A stretch of DNA of 64,000 bases. Origin: Cervus elaphus (taxonomy: Eukaryota; Chordata; Mammalia; Artiodactyla; Cervidae). A program made the translations under genes and the position numbers. A model generated the notes under the pieces. It was not told where the DNA came from, did no database searches, and worked only from the letters and a program-made list of their open reading frames with translations. The stretch covers positions 103,985,152-104,049,151 of the forward strand of contig NC_057832.1 of assembly GCF_910594005.1 (NCBI RefSeq), read 5' to 3'. Below, one piece after another: positions 11,790-22,900 of the stretch (the first letter of the stretch is position 1; the number at the start of each line of letters is the position of its first letter).

Positions 11790-14105
11790 GCTATTTTAAT
11801 TCCAGTCACTCATCTGCACAGATGTGATTTCACTTGGAAGGAATAAAGTGGCAACTGCATTCAGTATTCTCACTGAAAGACCAAGTTTTTGTGGAGTCAG
11901 TGTTTATAAAGCATTTGCTCTGGGCAAGGTGCTTTTTTGCAAAGAAAGGAAGGGCCCTCAGTGGAGAGAGGTAAGTAGGGAAGTTTGGCTATAAGGTGTA
12001 GATGTAAATTATGTAAAGTGCCCAAAATATACAGTACATTAGAGACCAACTGAATCTCCTATTAATCTCACGGGAAAGCATTATCTAAGTGAAAAAGACT
12101 TTGTCCTTAATTATAAGGTTTCTGCCTTCCCCTTGTGGCTGTCAGAATCTCTCACCAGGCCCATCTTTTCTCTCCCTCTTTTAAAGTCTCATCTCCTTGG
12201 TTCTGCTAAGACGTTTTGACATGTGAGGAAATTTCATCCACTTCTTCAATCATGCCCTGTTTCTCCCAGAAAGGCAGCATACTCTTCATTCTTCTTGTGA
12301 GAAGGTTTTATTTCCAAATCAGTGACTTCTCAGAGACTTCCTAAAATACCCAGGAGACCTTTTTTGCCTCTACTTATGCCACTTCCCATTTGGGGACTAT
12401 CCAACACCTCTTCCTATGTGTCTCTTCCCTTCCTGAAGCCCTAACTCAACTCTTACCTTATCTATGAAGCTTCTGAGCATCCCTGTCTTGGGACACAGAT
12501 TTTGTCCCAATGGACAACTCCCATGCACCTGCCGGGGAGGCCCAACTTTATCTACCTCAAGGAGTGAGTCCTGTGTGCCAAGCCTGGCAAAGGGAAAGTG
12601 GTGGTCATGTTGCCTCTAACTCACTGCCTACCTGAGGGCCTGTAACATGAACTAGAAATCATGCAGGTAGGGCTTACCTTCTCCTGTGAGCTTTTTTTTT
12701 TTCCTTTTTTAACTTTTTATTCTGTTCTGGAGTATAGCCGATTCACAACATTGTTTAGTTTCTGGTGGACAGCAAAGGGACTCTGCCGTGCATATACATG
12801 TTTCTCACGTTCTTCTGATTTATTTAGAAAATTTCTATATCCTACTGTCCCAACCACAACACAAATCTCTTAATTAAAGAGACCCGAACTTTAACTTTTA
12901 TATCTCCAGCACTTGAAACAGACCCCTCTTAAACAGGTTGTGTGATTAATTGCTGATAATAATGATCTGGGTGTTTCCTGTCCTTTGCATCAAAGCCTAC
13001 ATGATTTGCTTTTCCCCAGTCCCCACCATTGCAGACTTGCTCTTAACGAGATGAAATATGTTGTGCTTTTGGAAGTGTATGGCTATGGTGGGAATTCTTG
13101 CACAGTTCATTCACCTGACTTCTGTTTGCTTTTCTTCTGTTTTTATTATTTAGTGCCACTGGGATGCTTTGGTTATTAAACCTCATGTCTCTAAAATGCA
13201 CTTTCCTTTCTATCCCTTATGCGATGATTTCTTCCTGAATTCCTTCTGGTCTTCTTTGATCTTCTTCTGAATGTCCTTGCATAACATCCTCCCATCCTCG
13301 TATCTTTTTCCAAAAGATTTCATATAGTCCCTCTCTGGTCATCATTTGTAACATCTTAATAATTTTGATCTTAAGTGGTCGTGACTTCCCTGATGAAATC
13401 CATCTTTCACTCTGTAAAGATAATCTCAGAAATTGAATAGTCCTTATCTAGTCCTCTGTTCAGATCTTATTCAAGATCTGATGCTTGCAAATCCTTGGCA
13501 AACAATTCTTCCTTGGCTTGATTTTTCTGCCTTTGTCTATGAACTTTTACGATTCCCTCTTCCTAGACTGCAGTTTTTGTCTTTGATCTCAACATGAGTG
13601 TCTGATTCAGGGTATCTATTAGTGGGACAACCCCCAAAATGCTTTTGATATTTGCTTAGAACAGGTGTTATTTGACTCAATCAAGTCCTACCTGGATTTT
13701 ATCAGGCTCTATGAACCCAATTCATTACTACCTTCATAACTTTAAGACAGCTGATTTCTGCAAAGATGACAGAGTTTCTCACTTGCACTGTCTTTTCCCA
13801 ACATTTTTGATAATCCTCGTGAGGCTCAAAATGTCTGACAATTTTAAAGATCCTTCCACACAATATTGGATCAAGGTCGCCCCAGGTGATGCTCTCATGA
13901 CTCCTATATTTTCCCTTCTTAGCCCTTATGGCAGTTGAAACAAATGATTATTCATATAATTATCTGCCCAATGGCTATAGACCCACTAAGCTGTTATTAG
14001 ATAATAAACTCCCTTCCATATGAATAATCATCCCTTATCCATAGACTGAATAACAAAACATAAAAGGATATGACATTAATGCATCAAGTTTAAGGTTCTC
14101 CCGTC
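11790..14105. other. Intergenic; L2-like and L1 scraps only
   Basis: L2-like sequence about 12310-12500 and a short antisense L1 3' end at 12690-12812. The rest, including the frames at 12985-13179 and 13672-13938, shows nothing I recognise. Confidence 0.45.
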
Positions 14106-14109
14106 TTAG

Positions 14110-14425
14110 TCAGTTTGTGCTACTATCACAAGAATATATGGACTAGTTTATAGACAACAGAACTTTACTTGTCACACAGTTCTAGAGTTTGGAAGTCCAA
14201 GGTCAAGGTGCCAGGTGCAGGTTTTGGTGAAAACCTTCCAGGTTGCAGAAGCCACCTTCTCCTAGTAGCCTCACCAGGTGGAAAGCTCTCTGGCCTCATC
14301 TTATCCCATTGATGAGGACTCTGTTCTCTTGACCTCATCATCTCCAAGAGGCCTCACCTCCTCATACCATCACATTGGGGACTGGAGTTCAACATATGAC
14401 TTTTGGAGGAAGGGGACCCAAAAAT
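14110..14425 (+). repeat. Ancient mammalian interspersed repeat (family not certain)
   Basis: Runs from tagtcagtttgtgctacta to gacttttggaggaagg, a pattern common across mammalian genomes. Confidence 0.6.
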
Positions 14426-14479
14426 GTCCATAAGGTTGCCCATAAAGTTTTACTAAAGCAATTGAGTGAAGTACAATGT

Positions 14480-14740
14480 TTTGATTAAGGATTTGGACTG
14501 GGACACCAGACTCCCTCCATTTGAGTTCTATAGAGCTTTGCCACTGGGTGATAAAGTGACTTGAGTACTTTACAGAACCTTTCTATGCCTACCTTTACTC
14601 ATCTATAATATGGGGATAATATTAATATCTACCTTGTTGGATCCTCTGGGGGTAAAATGAGTTAATATATGTAAAGTATTTATAAGGGTGCCCAGCACAT
14701 AGTTATTATTCATAAACATTAGTTGGGATTCTATCTTTGT
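14480..14740 (+). repeat. MIR SINE
   Basis: Contains aatatggggataatatta and agggtgcccagcacatag at expected MIR spacing. Confidence 0.75.
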
Positions 14741-15564
14741 TGTTATATTAGTGGTGCCTTCTACAGTCTATCTGTTCTCCCCATTTCAGGATATTCTGTG
14801 AAAATTTAAGTGTTCTGTCAAAAACACCATGAGTTCAAGGTGCTGCCATCTCAAACATACCTGAGAAGCACTATTAAACTTGTTTTTCCTCTCATAAAAT
14901 TGGGGAGGGGTATACATTTTTGCTTTGCCCAAGGTCAACACACCTGGGGAGATCCTCTTCCCAAATGAAGGAAACAAGAGGTTGATCTCTGCCTCTTCTT
15001 TCCATTCTCAGTGAAGTAAGGTCTTACATCAGGGTGCTGGCTTCAGATTGGAAGAGAGCCTTATTCTACATAAGGCTCTACATATTCTACAGAAGGGGTA
15101 AGGGTAAACAATACCCTTATTCTACATAAGGGGTAAGGGTAAATAATACTACCAGGGCAAAGCTAGCAAGTGGCTGAAGCTGGTAGGTAGCACCTTCTTT
15201 TAAACTTAAAGTCTAGACCCCTTTGATATTCCCCTTTCAGTTGCCTGTCCTGGATGTCCTCTCGAGAAGAGCTCTTGAGTGTCATGGTGACACTCTTCCA
15301 CTTTCTCCTTCCTCTCACCCCAGTGCTAAGGATCCAGTGCCATCACAGGAGACCCTGCTACCCTAGGTCCCCTGATAATCCCCTGGATTATCACATCCCA
15401 CTGCCTTTGCCTGCCCACAGTACTTCTCTGGATTCAGAAACCCTGGGTATTCCTGCCCCCCACCACACACACACACACAAACACGCTTTCAGTACTCAGG
15501 GCCAGGCTCTCTGTGCCTCACGAATGCTTCCTGAGAAACTAATTCATACTTCCAGAGAAAAAGT

Positions 15565-15775
15565 ATTATTGGTTAAGGTCAGGGGCTTTAGATCCGGGAA
15601 GACTTGAGTTGGAATTTGGGGCTAGATGCAAATTGTGTGACTGGGCAACTTGCTTATCATTTTTGAGCATCATTCTTCTCCTTTGAAAAAAACTGCTATT
15701 TTGGAGAGCAGTTGGAATAATTAGCTGAGACATATCTATAGCATTGAGCACAGACCTGGTTTACAGTAAGCAATA
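15565..15775 (+). repeat. MIR SINE
   Basis: Contains gtgtgactgggcaacttg and attgagcacagacctgg in MIR order. Further MIR remnants lie at about 16005-16160 and 16330-16450. Confidence 0.7.
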
Positions 15776-16773
15776 AAAAAAAACAGAAGCAATTATTGTT
15801 GTCTTATGCTAATAGGAAAACTTTTGACAAAGTAGTCCCTCCCCTCACCCCTGTCCCTCTGCCTAATTCTGACTTCTCTACTTTTATAAAGATGTAAAAT
15901 AACTTTTATAAAGATGATGCCTTCTGTTTTGATGGCCAGAATCCCAAATTAGGGATTCTATTCATACAGTTCCGCCTACGGGTCATTTTGGTGAACCAGC
16001 AAAAGCAAAGATTGAGCAAGGAGAGGTACAGACTCTAATTCCTGCTTGACTGCTAACAAGTCAGGTGATTTGGGGCAAGTTATTATTCCTGGAGGGCCAT
16101 CAGTTTTTCACCTGTAAAAGGGAGAGTTGGGATAAAATGGGCTTTTAAGTTCTTTCTGTTAATAGTTCTGACATGCTATGATTCTATACAAAAGGGTTAT
16201 TCTCTGAGTGAGTTCTTTTATTTACACTTAAGAACATTAGCTGATAACATGTTTTCTTTTTACTTCTGAGACAGTTTGTGCACCTTTACCTTGCCTCACA
16301 TTTTCCACCTGCAAAAAATAGGAGTTGAAGGTAGACAGTGGATTTGGTCATTCTAGATTTGGATTGCCATACCAGTGCTTGTCCTTGGGCCATTTATTTA
16401 AATTCTCTGAGCATCAGTTACCTTATCTGTTGAATGGTGATAGAGTAGATGTGAAGGTGAAAAGAGAGAAAGCATAGAAATATTTAACACCAAAGGTATA
16501 ATGTCCCATACAGCATAAACCAGTTTTATCTCTAACCTAGTGACCTTTTTTCAAAATGTCTTTCTGTGTGGACAGTGAATACTCTGTTACCATCTTGCTG
16601 GTTCCTTCATTAATTAATGAGTTTAATAAAATCCTTCACAGGTGTTTTTATTTTTGTACGACAATCACCCTTTTAACCTTTTGAAAGTTACTCTTTGACA
16701 AGTCCTACCTAACTCTGCCTTGACACTTTTCTAAATAGACTGACATTGGCAAAACTAACTTTCCTGGAAATGC

Positions 16774-18285
16774 TGATTCAGTTCACTTCAGTCACTCAGT
16801 CCTGTCTGACTCTTTGCAGTCCCATGGACTGTAGCACGCCAGGCTTCCCTGTCCATCACCCAACACCCGGAGCTTGCTCAGACTCATGTCCATTGCGTCA
16901 GTGATGCCATCCAACCATCTCGTCCTCTGTCGTCCCCTTCTCCTCCTGCCTTCAATCTTTCCCAGCATCAGGGTCTTTTCTAATAAGTTGGCTCTTCTAA
17001 TCAGGTGGCCAAACTATTGGAGGTTCAGCTTCAGCATCAGTCCTTCCAAAGAATATTCAGGACTGGTTTCCTTTAGGATGGACTGGTTTGATCTCCTTGC
17101 AGTCCAAGGGACTCCCAAGATTCTTCTCCAACACCACAGTTCAAAAGCATCAGTTCTTTGGCACTTAGCTTTCTTTATAGTCCAACTCTCACATCCATAC
17201 ATGACTACTGGAAAAACCATAACTTTGACTAGATGGACCTTTGTCAACATAGTAATGTCTCTGCTTTTAAATATGCTGTCTAGGTTGGTCATAGCTTTTC
17301 TTCCAAGGAGCAAGTGTCTTTTAATTTCATGGCTGCAGTCACTATCTGAGTGATTTGGGGCCCAAGAAAATAAAGTCTGTCATTGTTTCCATTGTTTCCC
17401 CATCTATTTGCCATGGAGTAATGGGACTGGATGCCATGATCTTCATTTTTTGAATGCTGAGTTTTAAGCCAGCTTTTTTCACTCTTCTCTTTCACCTTCA
17501 TTAAGAGGCTCTTTAGTTCCTCTTTGCTTTCTGCCATAAGGGTGGTGTCATCTGCATATCTGAGGTTATTGATTATTTCTCTCGGCAATCTTGATTCCAG
17601 CTTATGCTTCATCCAGCCCGGCATTTCCCATGTACTCTGCATATAAGTTAAATAAGCAGGGTGACAATATACAGCCTTGACGTACTCCTTTCCCAATTTG
17701 GAATCAGTCCATTGTTCTATGTCCGGTTCTAACTGTTGCTTCTTGACCTGCAACAGACTTCTCAGGAGACAGGTAAGGTGGTCTGATATTTCCCATCTCT
17801 TGAAGAATTTTCCACAGTTTGTTGTGATCCACACAGTCAAAGCCTTTAGCATAGTCAATAAAGCATAAGTAGATGTTTTTCTGGAATTCTCTTGCTTTAT
17901 TATGATCAAACAGATGTTGGCAATTTGATCTCTGGTTCCTCTGCCTTTTCTTTTCTTTTTTCCCTCTGCCTTTTCTAAATCCAGCTTGAACATCTGGAAT
18001 TTCTCAGTTTACATACTGTTGAAGCCCAGCTTGGAGAATTTTGAGCATTACTTTGCTAGTGTGTGAGATGAGTGCAGTTGTGCAGTAGTTTGAACATTCT
18101 TTGGCATTGTCTTTCTTTGGGACTGGAATGAAAACTGACTTTTTCCAGCATGTTAGCCATTGCTGAGTTTTCCAAATTTGCTGGCATATTGAGTGCAGCA
18201 CTTTAACAGCATCATCTCTTAGGGTTTGAAATAGCTCAGCTGGAATTCTATCACCTCCACTAGCTTTGTTCGTAGTGATGCTAAG
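16774..18285 (-). repeat. BovB LINE, long antisense copy with RT remnant
   Basis: About 1.5 kb of antisense BovB including the 3' end (16774) and part of the reverse-transcriptase ORF. The minus frame 17289-17993 retains the RT catalytic motif in NNLRYADDTTLMAES, but stops and frameshifts break the ORF, so it is not expected to be active. From established knowledge, BovB entered ruminant ancestors by horizontal transfer. Confidence 0.92.
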
Positions 18286-18289
18286 TGAT

Positions 18290-19329
18290 TGGAAACTACA
18301 AAAAGCACACTGAGTTTTTCCATGTTTATACTTTCTTCCCTCTTCACCCTTCTGTCAGTTAGCCAGCCAGGTCTTATGGGGGTGAGGGCAGAGAAAACCC
18401 CGTGGAGGAATATTCTACCCAGTGGAAAAAGAAGCACGCAAGCAGTTAAGATGAGCCTAGCAGAAAGGGATACTTTAATTATGGCCTTTACATTTATGAC
18501 CAGCAAGATAATGAAGGAAGGTAATTTTGCAAGCTTTCTGTCAGTTTTAATGGGCCCTCAAGCCCTGAGAAAAATAAGAGTCAATGGCTGGTGTCCATAA
18601 GGATTTTTTTCCTACTTCTCCCCTGACAGCCATTGACAGGATCATTTTGTATTTGCAACTGCTATCACTGAAGCATGGAGAAAAGGCCTGTAAGGCCAGG
18701 AGGATGAGAGCGACCTTCCTGCAAGGATCTCTATGGTCATCACTATGGCAATAATAGTTACTATAATTTTCATTCTGCTTTTCTATACAGTGTCTACTTT
18801 GTGGAGCTCAAGGCTATAGGATTTAGGTCACATGAAATCACACTAGCATAAAATCATGCTTTGTAATCTTGCAAGAGTATTTTATAAAACTGCAAAGAGA
18901 ACCTATGCAGCAAGATAAAAATTATTACCAATGCAGATCATTGACTAATACAATTATTTATTATAGTTTTACAGAGGCTTTCAGATAAAGTGTCAGTTTG
19001 ACAGTCGTTTCCCCCCCCCCCCCCGTATTTGGATTGTTAAACCACTGCCAGTTTTTCTCCCCAAGGACATGGCTTATTATTTTGGAGTAAAAATGTGCAT
19101 TAACTGCCAACCAGCTCTCAGTCGTCGTCTGGTAGTTTCTCTTTATTATCCGCAATTAAATCATAAGGACAGGAGCCACGCCTTCTATATCATGTATGTG
19201 CATTGCACTCTCCATAGAGTAAAATTTCAGTGCTATCACCTTTCCAACAGAGAGCTTTACAGACATCTAACACTAACTACAAAAAGACCCTTCATGAAGG
19301 AAGCAGGATGGTGAGCTCACCAGTGATCT
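18290..19329. other. Unique sequence upstream of LRGUK
   Basis: No gene or named repeat. A run of about 14 C lies at about 19011-19024. The short frames here are chance. Confidence 0.5.
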
Positions 19330-19560
19330 CAGGGTGGGATGAAAAATCTCCAAGAGGGGTCTCGAGGCCGAGAGAAAACAGTTGAACACTAAAACAGCGG
19401 GGCGCAGAGAAAAAAGATGAAAAACGAGAAAGACAAACCAAAAGAAGCAGAGCCAACGACTTAACAGACTAATAAAGAAAGATCACAAAAAGCAAACAGA
19501 AAGCTAAGTTGCGCTACAGTGGTAAAGCAAGCTGAAAGGGAGGACGCACGAGGGGCAGAG

Positions 19561-19579
19561 ACTACAGCCCCCAAAATCC
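19561..19579 (+). promoter_or_regulatory. ZNF143-like motif
   Basis: Starts ACTACA, then CCC at the right spacing, A and AAT, matching about 14 of 19 positions of the ZNF143/SBS consensus. Such sites are common just upstream of CpG-type transcription starts. The match is imperfect. Confidence 0.35.
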
Positions 19580-19606
19580 CTTGCGGCACCGCCTCCCTGG
19601 GCGTCC

Positions 19607-19620
19607 GTCTCCTAGGCAAC
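19607..19620 (+). promoter_or_regulatory. X-box (RFX-factor site)
   Basis: GTCTCC-TA-GGCAAC fits both half-sites of the RFX consensus (GTHNYY, 2-nt spacer, RRNAAC), including the invariant GT and AAC. It ends 13 bp before the ATG. RFX factors, RFX2 in spermatids in particular, drive ciliary and flagellar genes, which suits LRGUK. Binding is inferred, not shown. Confidence 0.65.
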
Positions 19621-19629
19621 CCCTGTAAA

Positions 19630-19641
19630 CAAGATGGCGAC
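19630..19641 (+). promoter_or_regulatory. YY1-like motif over the start codon
   Basis: CAAGATGGCGAC matches 11 of 12 bases of the extended YY1 motif CAAGATGGCGGC. The ATG is also the LRGUK start codon and sits in a strong Kozak context (A at -3, G at +4). YY1 sites over start codons are a known arrangement; occupancy here is inferred. Confidence 0.45.
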
Positions 19642-19942
19642 CTCCGGGAGAGAGCCCAAGTTTCCGAGGCCTTCCTCCCTCCAGGGAGGCATGAGCATTT
19701 CACGAACTGGAGCGCAGTCGAAAGTGCTGCACTCAGAAAAGGATCGTTACTCTTGCTGGTCTCCTTTTCCCATGGGGCAGAGACCGAAAAATACTTTATA
19801 CAAAGCCTCCTCCTACCTGCTCCAGCACCTCATTCACCGCTATCAGGAGTCAGACGTGGACAGAAATTACTACGACCTGGAAGAGGGCGAGGGTGAAGTG
19901 GAATCCGAGGTGTCCTCAGAATCCGAAATGCTGAATTTTGAG
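19634..19942 (+). CDS. LRGUK: LRGUK exon 1 (coding part)
   Basis: Encodes residues 1-103, beginning MATSGREPKF. It is 309 nt and ends in phase 0 with GAG at donor gtgtgc (19943). The ATG is chosen because its Kozak context is strong and an in-frame stop lies seven codons upstream (19613). The segment is basic and Ser/Pro-rich at first and strongly acidic near the end (residues about 82-99, rich in Glu and Ser). No signal peptide or membrane segment is visible. An overlapping open frame starting near 19519 uses another frame without an ATG start and is treated as a shadow. Confidence 0.88.
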
Positions 19943-22900
19943 GTGTGCCTTCCCCCCACCCCTCACCCCCTCATTTCCTTCTCCAGTGGTCAGAACCCCT
20001 TCACCAGCCTGCGGCTGAGCCTCATTCCTAGGGCTCCTTGCCTCCAGGAGCGCCTCTTCCTTACTGCTCCGAGGCTCCCCTCCTCTCCTCCCCGTTTCCG
20101 TTACCCCATTTCCTCACCCTTCATTTTTCATTAGCACATGTGATTCCTTAAGAGTCATTACGCAGCGTCCTTACAAAAAAGTATCTATTTGTATGAAAGT
20201 TGTGACTTTAAGTTTTTCAAAATTATACCTCTACAGCATTGTGAATTGCCAAGAGTTCCACCTCTGCACCCTCTGTACCTTTTCGTCATGATTGTGAAAT
20301 ACTCCCAACACTCTCCTCAGTTTCTAGCCCCTTCATCCTCCTTCCTCTAGGAAAAACAAACAAACCAAGAAAACCCCTTTTGAAGTAATCTTAAGTGCTG
20401 CTGTTCCCCTCTACAGGGGATCTTCCCAACCCAGGGATCGATCCCAGGTCTCCCACATTGCAGTCAGATTCTTTACCAGCTGAGCCACAAGGAACGCCCA
20501 TTTTATTCCTCAAAGACCAAGTGTCTTGGAAGTTTTATATATTACTTATGCTAGGGGTATATAATGCATTTTACAGACAACACACACATGCACCACTGCT
20601 CACTGTGAGAGAATTTTAGGATTTGGGGAGTGTCCCAACACTCCCATCAGTGATACCTGCTGGCAGCTTGGCCTTTCACACTGATAATACAAATTCCCTC
20701 TTTTCTACAGTGTCTCATCTAAACACCACCCAATTCCACTTCTTACACTTATTATCATCCTGTTCCTTCCTTAGTTCCTTACCAGCTTTCTTGTCCCTTT
20801 CCACTTCATATCGTACCAATTCCTTCTCTTGACTTCCTGATGAATTGTTTGCTTTCTTTAAAAATGTAAATTGATTTGCTTTCTTTTAGTAAACTGTTAG
20901 GTTTTCCTCCTTGTCTTGGCTGCCAGGAATTATAACATTTTTCCCCCTGAATTCAAAAATTTTCTTAATTTCAATAGTTTTTCTCTAGATTACATTTTTC
21001 TCTTCCCTTTCCTCCTCTTTGATAGTATAAATTGCTTCAGACTCTTTTCAGAAGTAGATATAATAGAGAAATAGTTTCCAACATCTGGTTCTGTGATGTT
21101 TTTCTGACATCCCCTCTGTCTCATTGTACCTTTTCATTTCCTAGTCACCTTTCTCTCCCCCTTGAGCTCAAACAGGTTTCTCTTTTTTATGCCTGTTCTC
21201 ATCTCCATTCCTCATTTGTTTTATTTTTTCTTGTTTTCCCCTCTGTGACTTGCACTCTCTTCTGTTACTCTGGTTCTGCCACTGACTCTCTACACTGTGT
21301 CCCTGCTTGGGTTCCCTTCTTTTGTAATGTCCTTTTGTTCAGTTTCCACATTTGGCCCATTTTTTTCTACCCTCACGTCCGCCCCCCACCCCAATCTTCT
21401 ATCTTTCCTCTTCTTCTCCCTCCTTTTACATGGGCTAAACATCAATTTTTCTTAAAAGTGAGCCATAGAAAATTATTACTTATTTTGTTCATCTTTTGTT
21501 GATTTATTTGCCATGCTTAACAGTGGCTATTGCAAAACTGTAGCAATGTTTTTACAACTTTGAGATGTTTATATGGTTTCTACCATCTTTCACCCCAGAG
21601 GAATTAACAAATGAATCACCGGTTTACTTTATTATTCTAATTAACGTGTGTTCTTCAGCTATGGGGTTCATTAATACCATTGTTAATCTGTGTTCAGTAT
21701 GCCTTAAAAACCATAGAGGAGGAGGGGGTTGACTTGAACTAGTTAATCCTTTTTCGCTTGTAGGCTCTGTGTGGAAAAAGTATTCTTTCTTTCGTTTATG
21801 TTCCAAATATTAATATTTATTTTATGTTCTCACATTTTATTTTAGTTTTTATGGTGTCTCGTATGTTTTTGTATGTTGAGTAAACTGAAGAGTTTTAAGA
21901 AGAAATACCTGAACTTTCTGTTCAGTGATTTATTTTCCATATCCTAGCCTGATTAAGATTTATAAGGCTCTGATAGTCAAAATGACAAAGTGCCTATAAT
22001 GTAATTAGGCTCAATGAACTTGAGGGAGGTTGGGCAGAATACTGTTCTGAATGTTGCCTTTGGAATTAGATATTGGCTTAAAGCTTAACATTTGGAAAAC
22101 TAAGATCATGGCATCTGGTCCCATCACCTCATGGGAAATAGATGGGGAGACAATGGAAACAGTGTCAGACTTTATTTTCTTGGGCTCCAAAATCACTGCA
22201 GATGGTGACTGCAGCCATGAAATTAAAAGAGACTTACTCCTTGGAAGGAAAGTTATGACCAACCTAGATAGCATATTAAAAAGCAGAGACATTACTTTGC
22301 CAACAAAGGTCCGTCTGGTCAAGGCTATGGTTTTTCCAGTGGTCATGTATGGATGTGAGAGTTGGACTGTGAAGAAAGCTGAGTGCCGAAAAATTGATGC
22401 TTTTGAACTGTGGTGTTGGAGAAGACTCTTGAGAGTCCCTTGGACTGCAAGGAGATCCAACCAGTCCATCCTGAAGGAGATCAGTCCTGGGTGTTCATTG
22501 GAAGGACTGATGCTGAAGCTGAAACTCCAGTACTTTGGCCACCTCATGCGAAGAGTTGACTCATTGGAAAAGACCCTGATGCTGGGAGGGACTGGGGGCA
22601 GGAGGAGAAGGGGACGACAGAGGATGAGATGGCTGGATGGCATCACCGACTCGATGGGCATGAGTTTGAGTAAACTCCAGAAGCTGGTGATGGACAGGGA
22701 GGCCTGGCGTGCTGTGATTCATGGGGTTGCAAAGAGTTGGATGTGACTGAGCGACTGAACTGAACTGAACTGAATAAAGTCTTTTGTTTGTTGTGAGATC
22801 TTGAGCAAGTTATACTCTCTGCGTCTCATCTACAGTATGGGAATTATAACAATACCTACCTCACAGGAGAGTTGTGAAAATTAAATGAGATCCTATGTGT

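Larger units (their letters stand above)
19330..19633 (+). promoter_or_regulatory. LRGUK: LRGUK proximal promoter and 5' UTR
   Basis: This moderately CpG-containing stretch lies directly before the LRGUK start codon and contrasts with the AT-rich surroundings. It holds a ZNF143-like motif (19561-19579), an RFX-type X-box (19607-19620) and a YY1-like motif (19630-19641). No TATA box is evident at a sensible distance. An in-frame TAG at 19613-19615 shows the reading frame cannot extend further upstream. The transcription start cannot be fixed from sequence; it probably lies between about 19500 and 19610. Confidence 0.6.

Noticed and set aside
16874..17353. 159-residue open frame on +
   Set aside because: It is the antisense reading of BovB; the same translated pattern recurs at each antisense BovB in the window.
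1..19300. 3' end of the upstream neighbour expected from mammalian synteny (EXOC4)
   Set aside because: I looked for coding exons on both strands and found only retroelement frames and one orphan exon-like stretch; nothing resembling an exocyst subunit.
19519..19896. 125-residue frame overlapping LRGUK exon 1
   Set aside because: Different frame, begins with GTG rather than ATG, and does not continue into any exon.
21032..21502. 156-residue open frame on + in intron 1
   Set aside because: It lies in a long C/T-rich stretch that naturally lacks stops in one frame; the peptide is Ser/Leu/Phe/Pro-rich without domain features and has no flanking splice logic.
22051..22746. 231-residue open frame on +
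   Set aside because: This is the C-terminal part of a BovB ORF in a 5'-truncated copy, annotated as a repeat rather than a gene.
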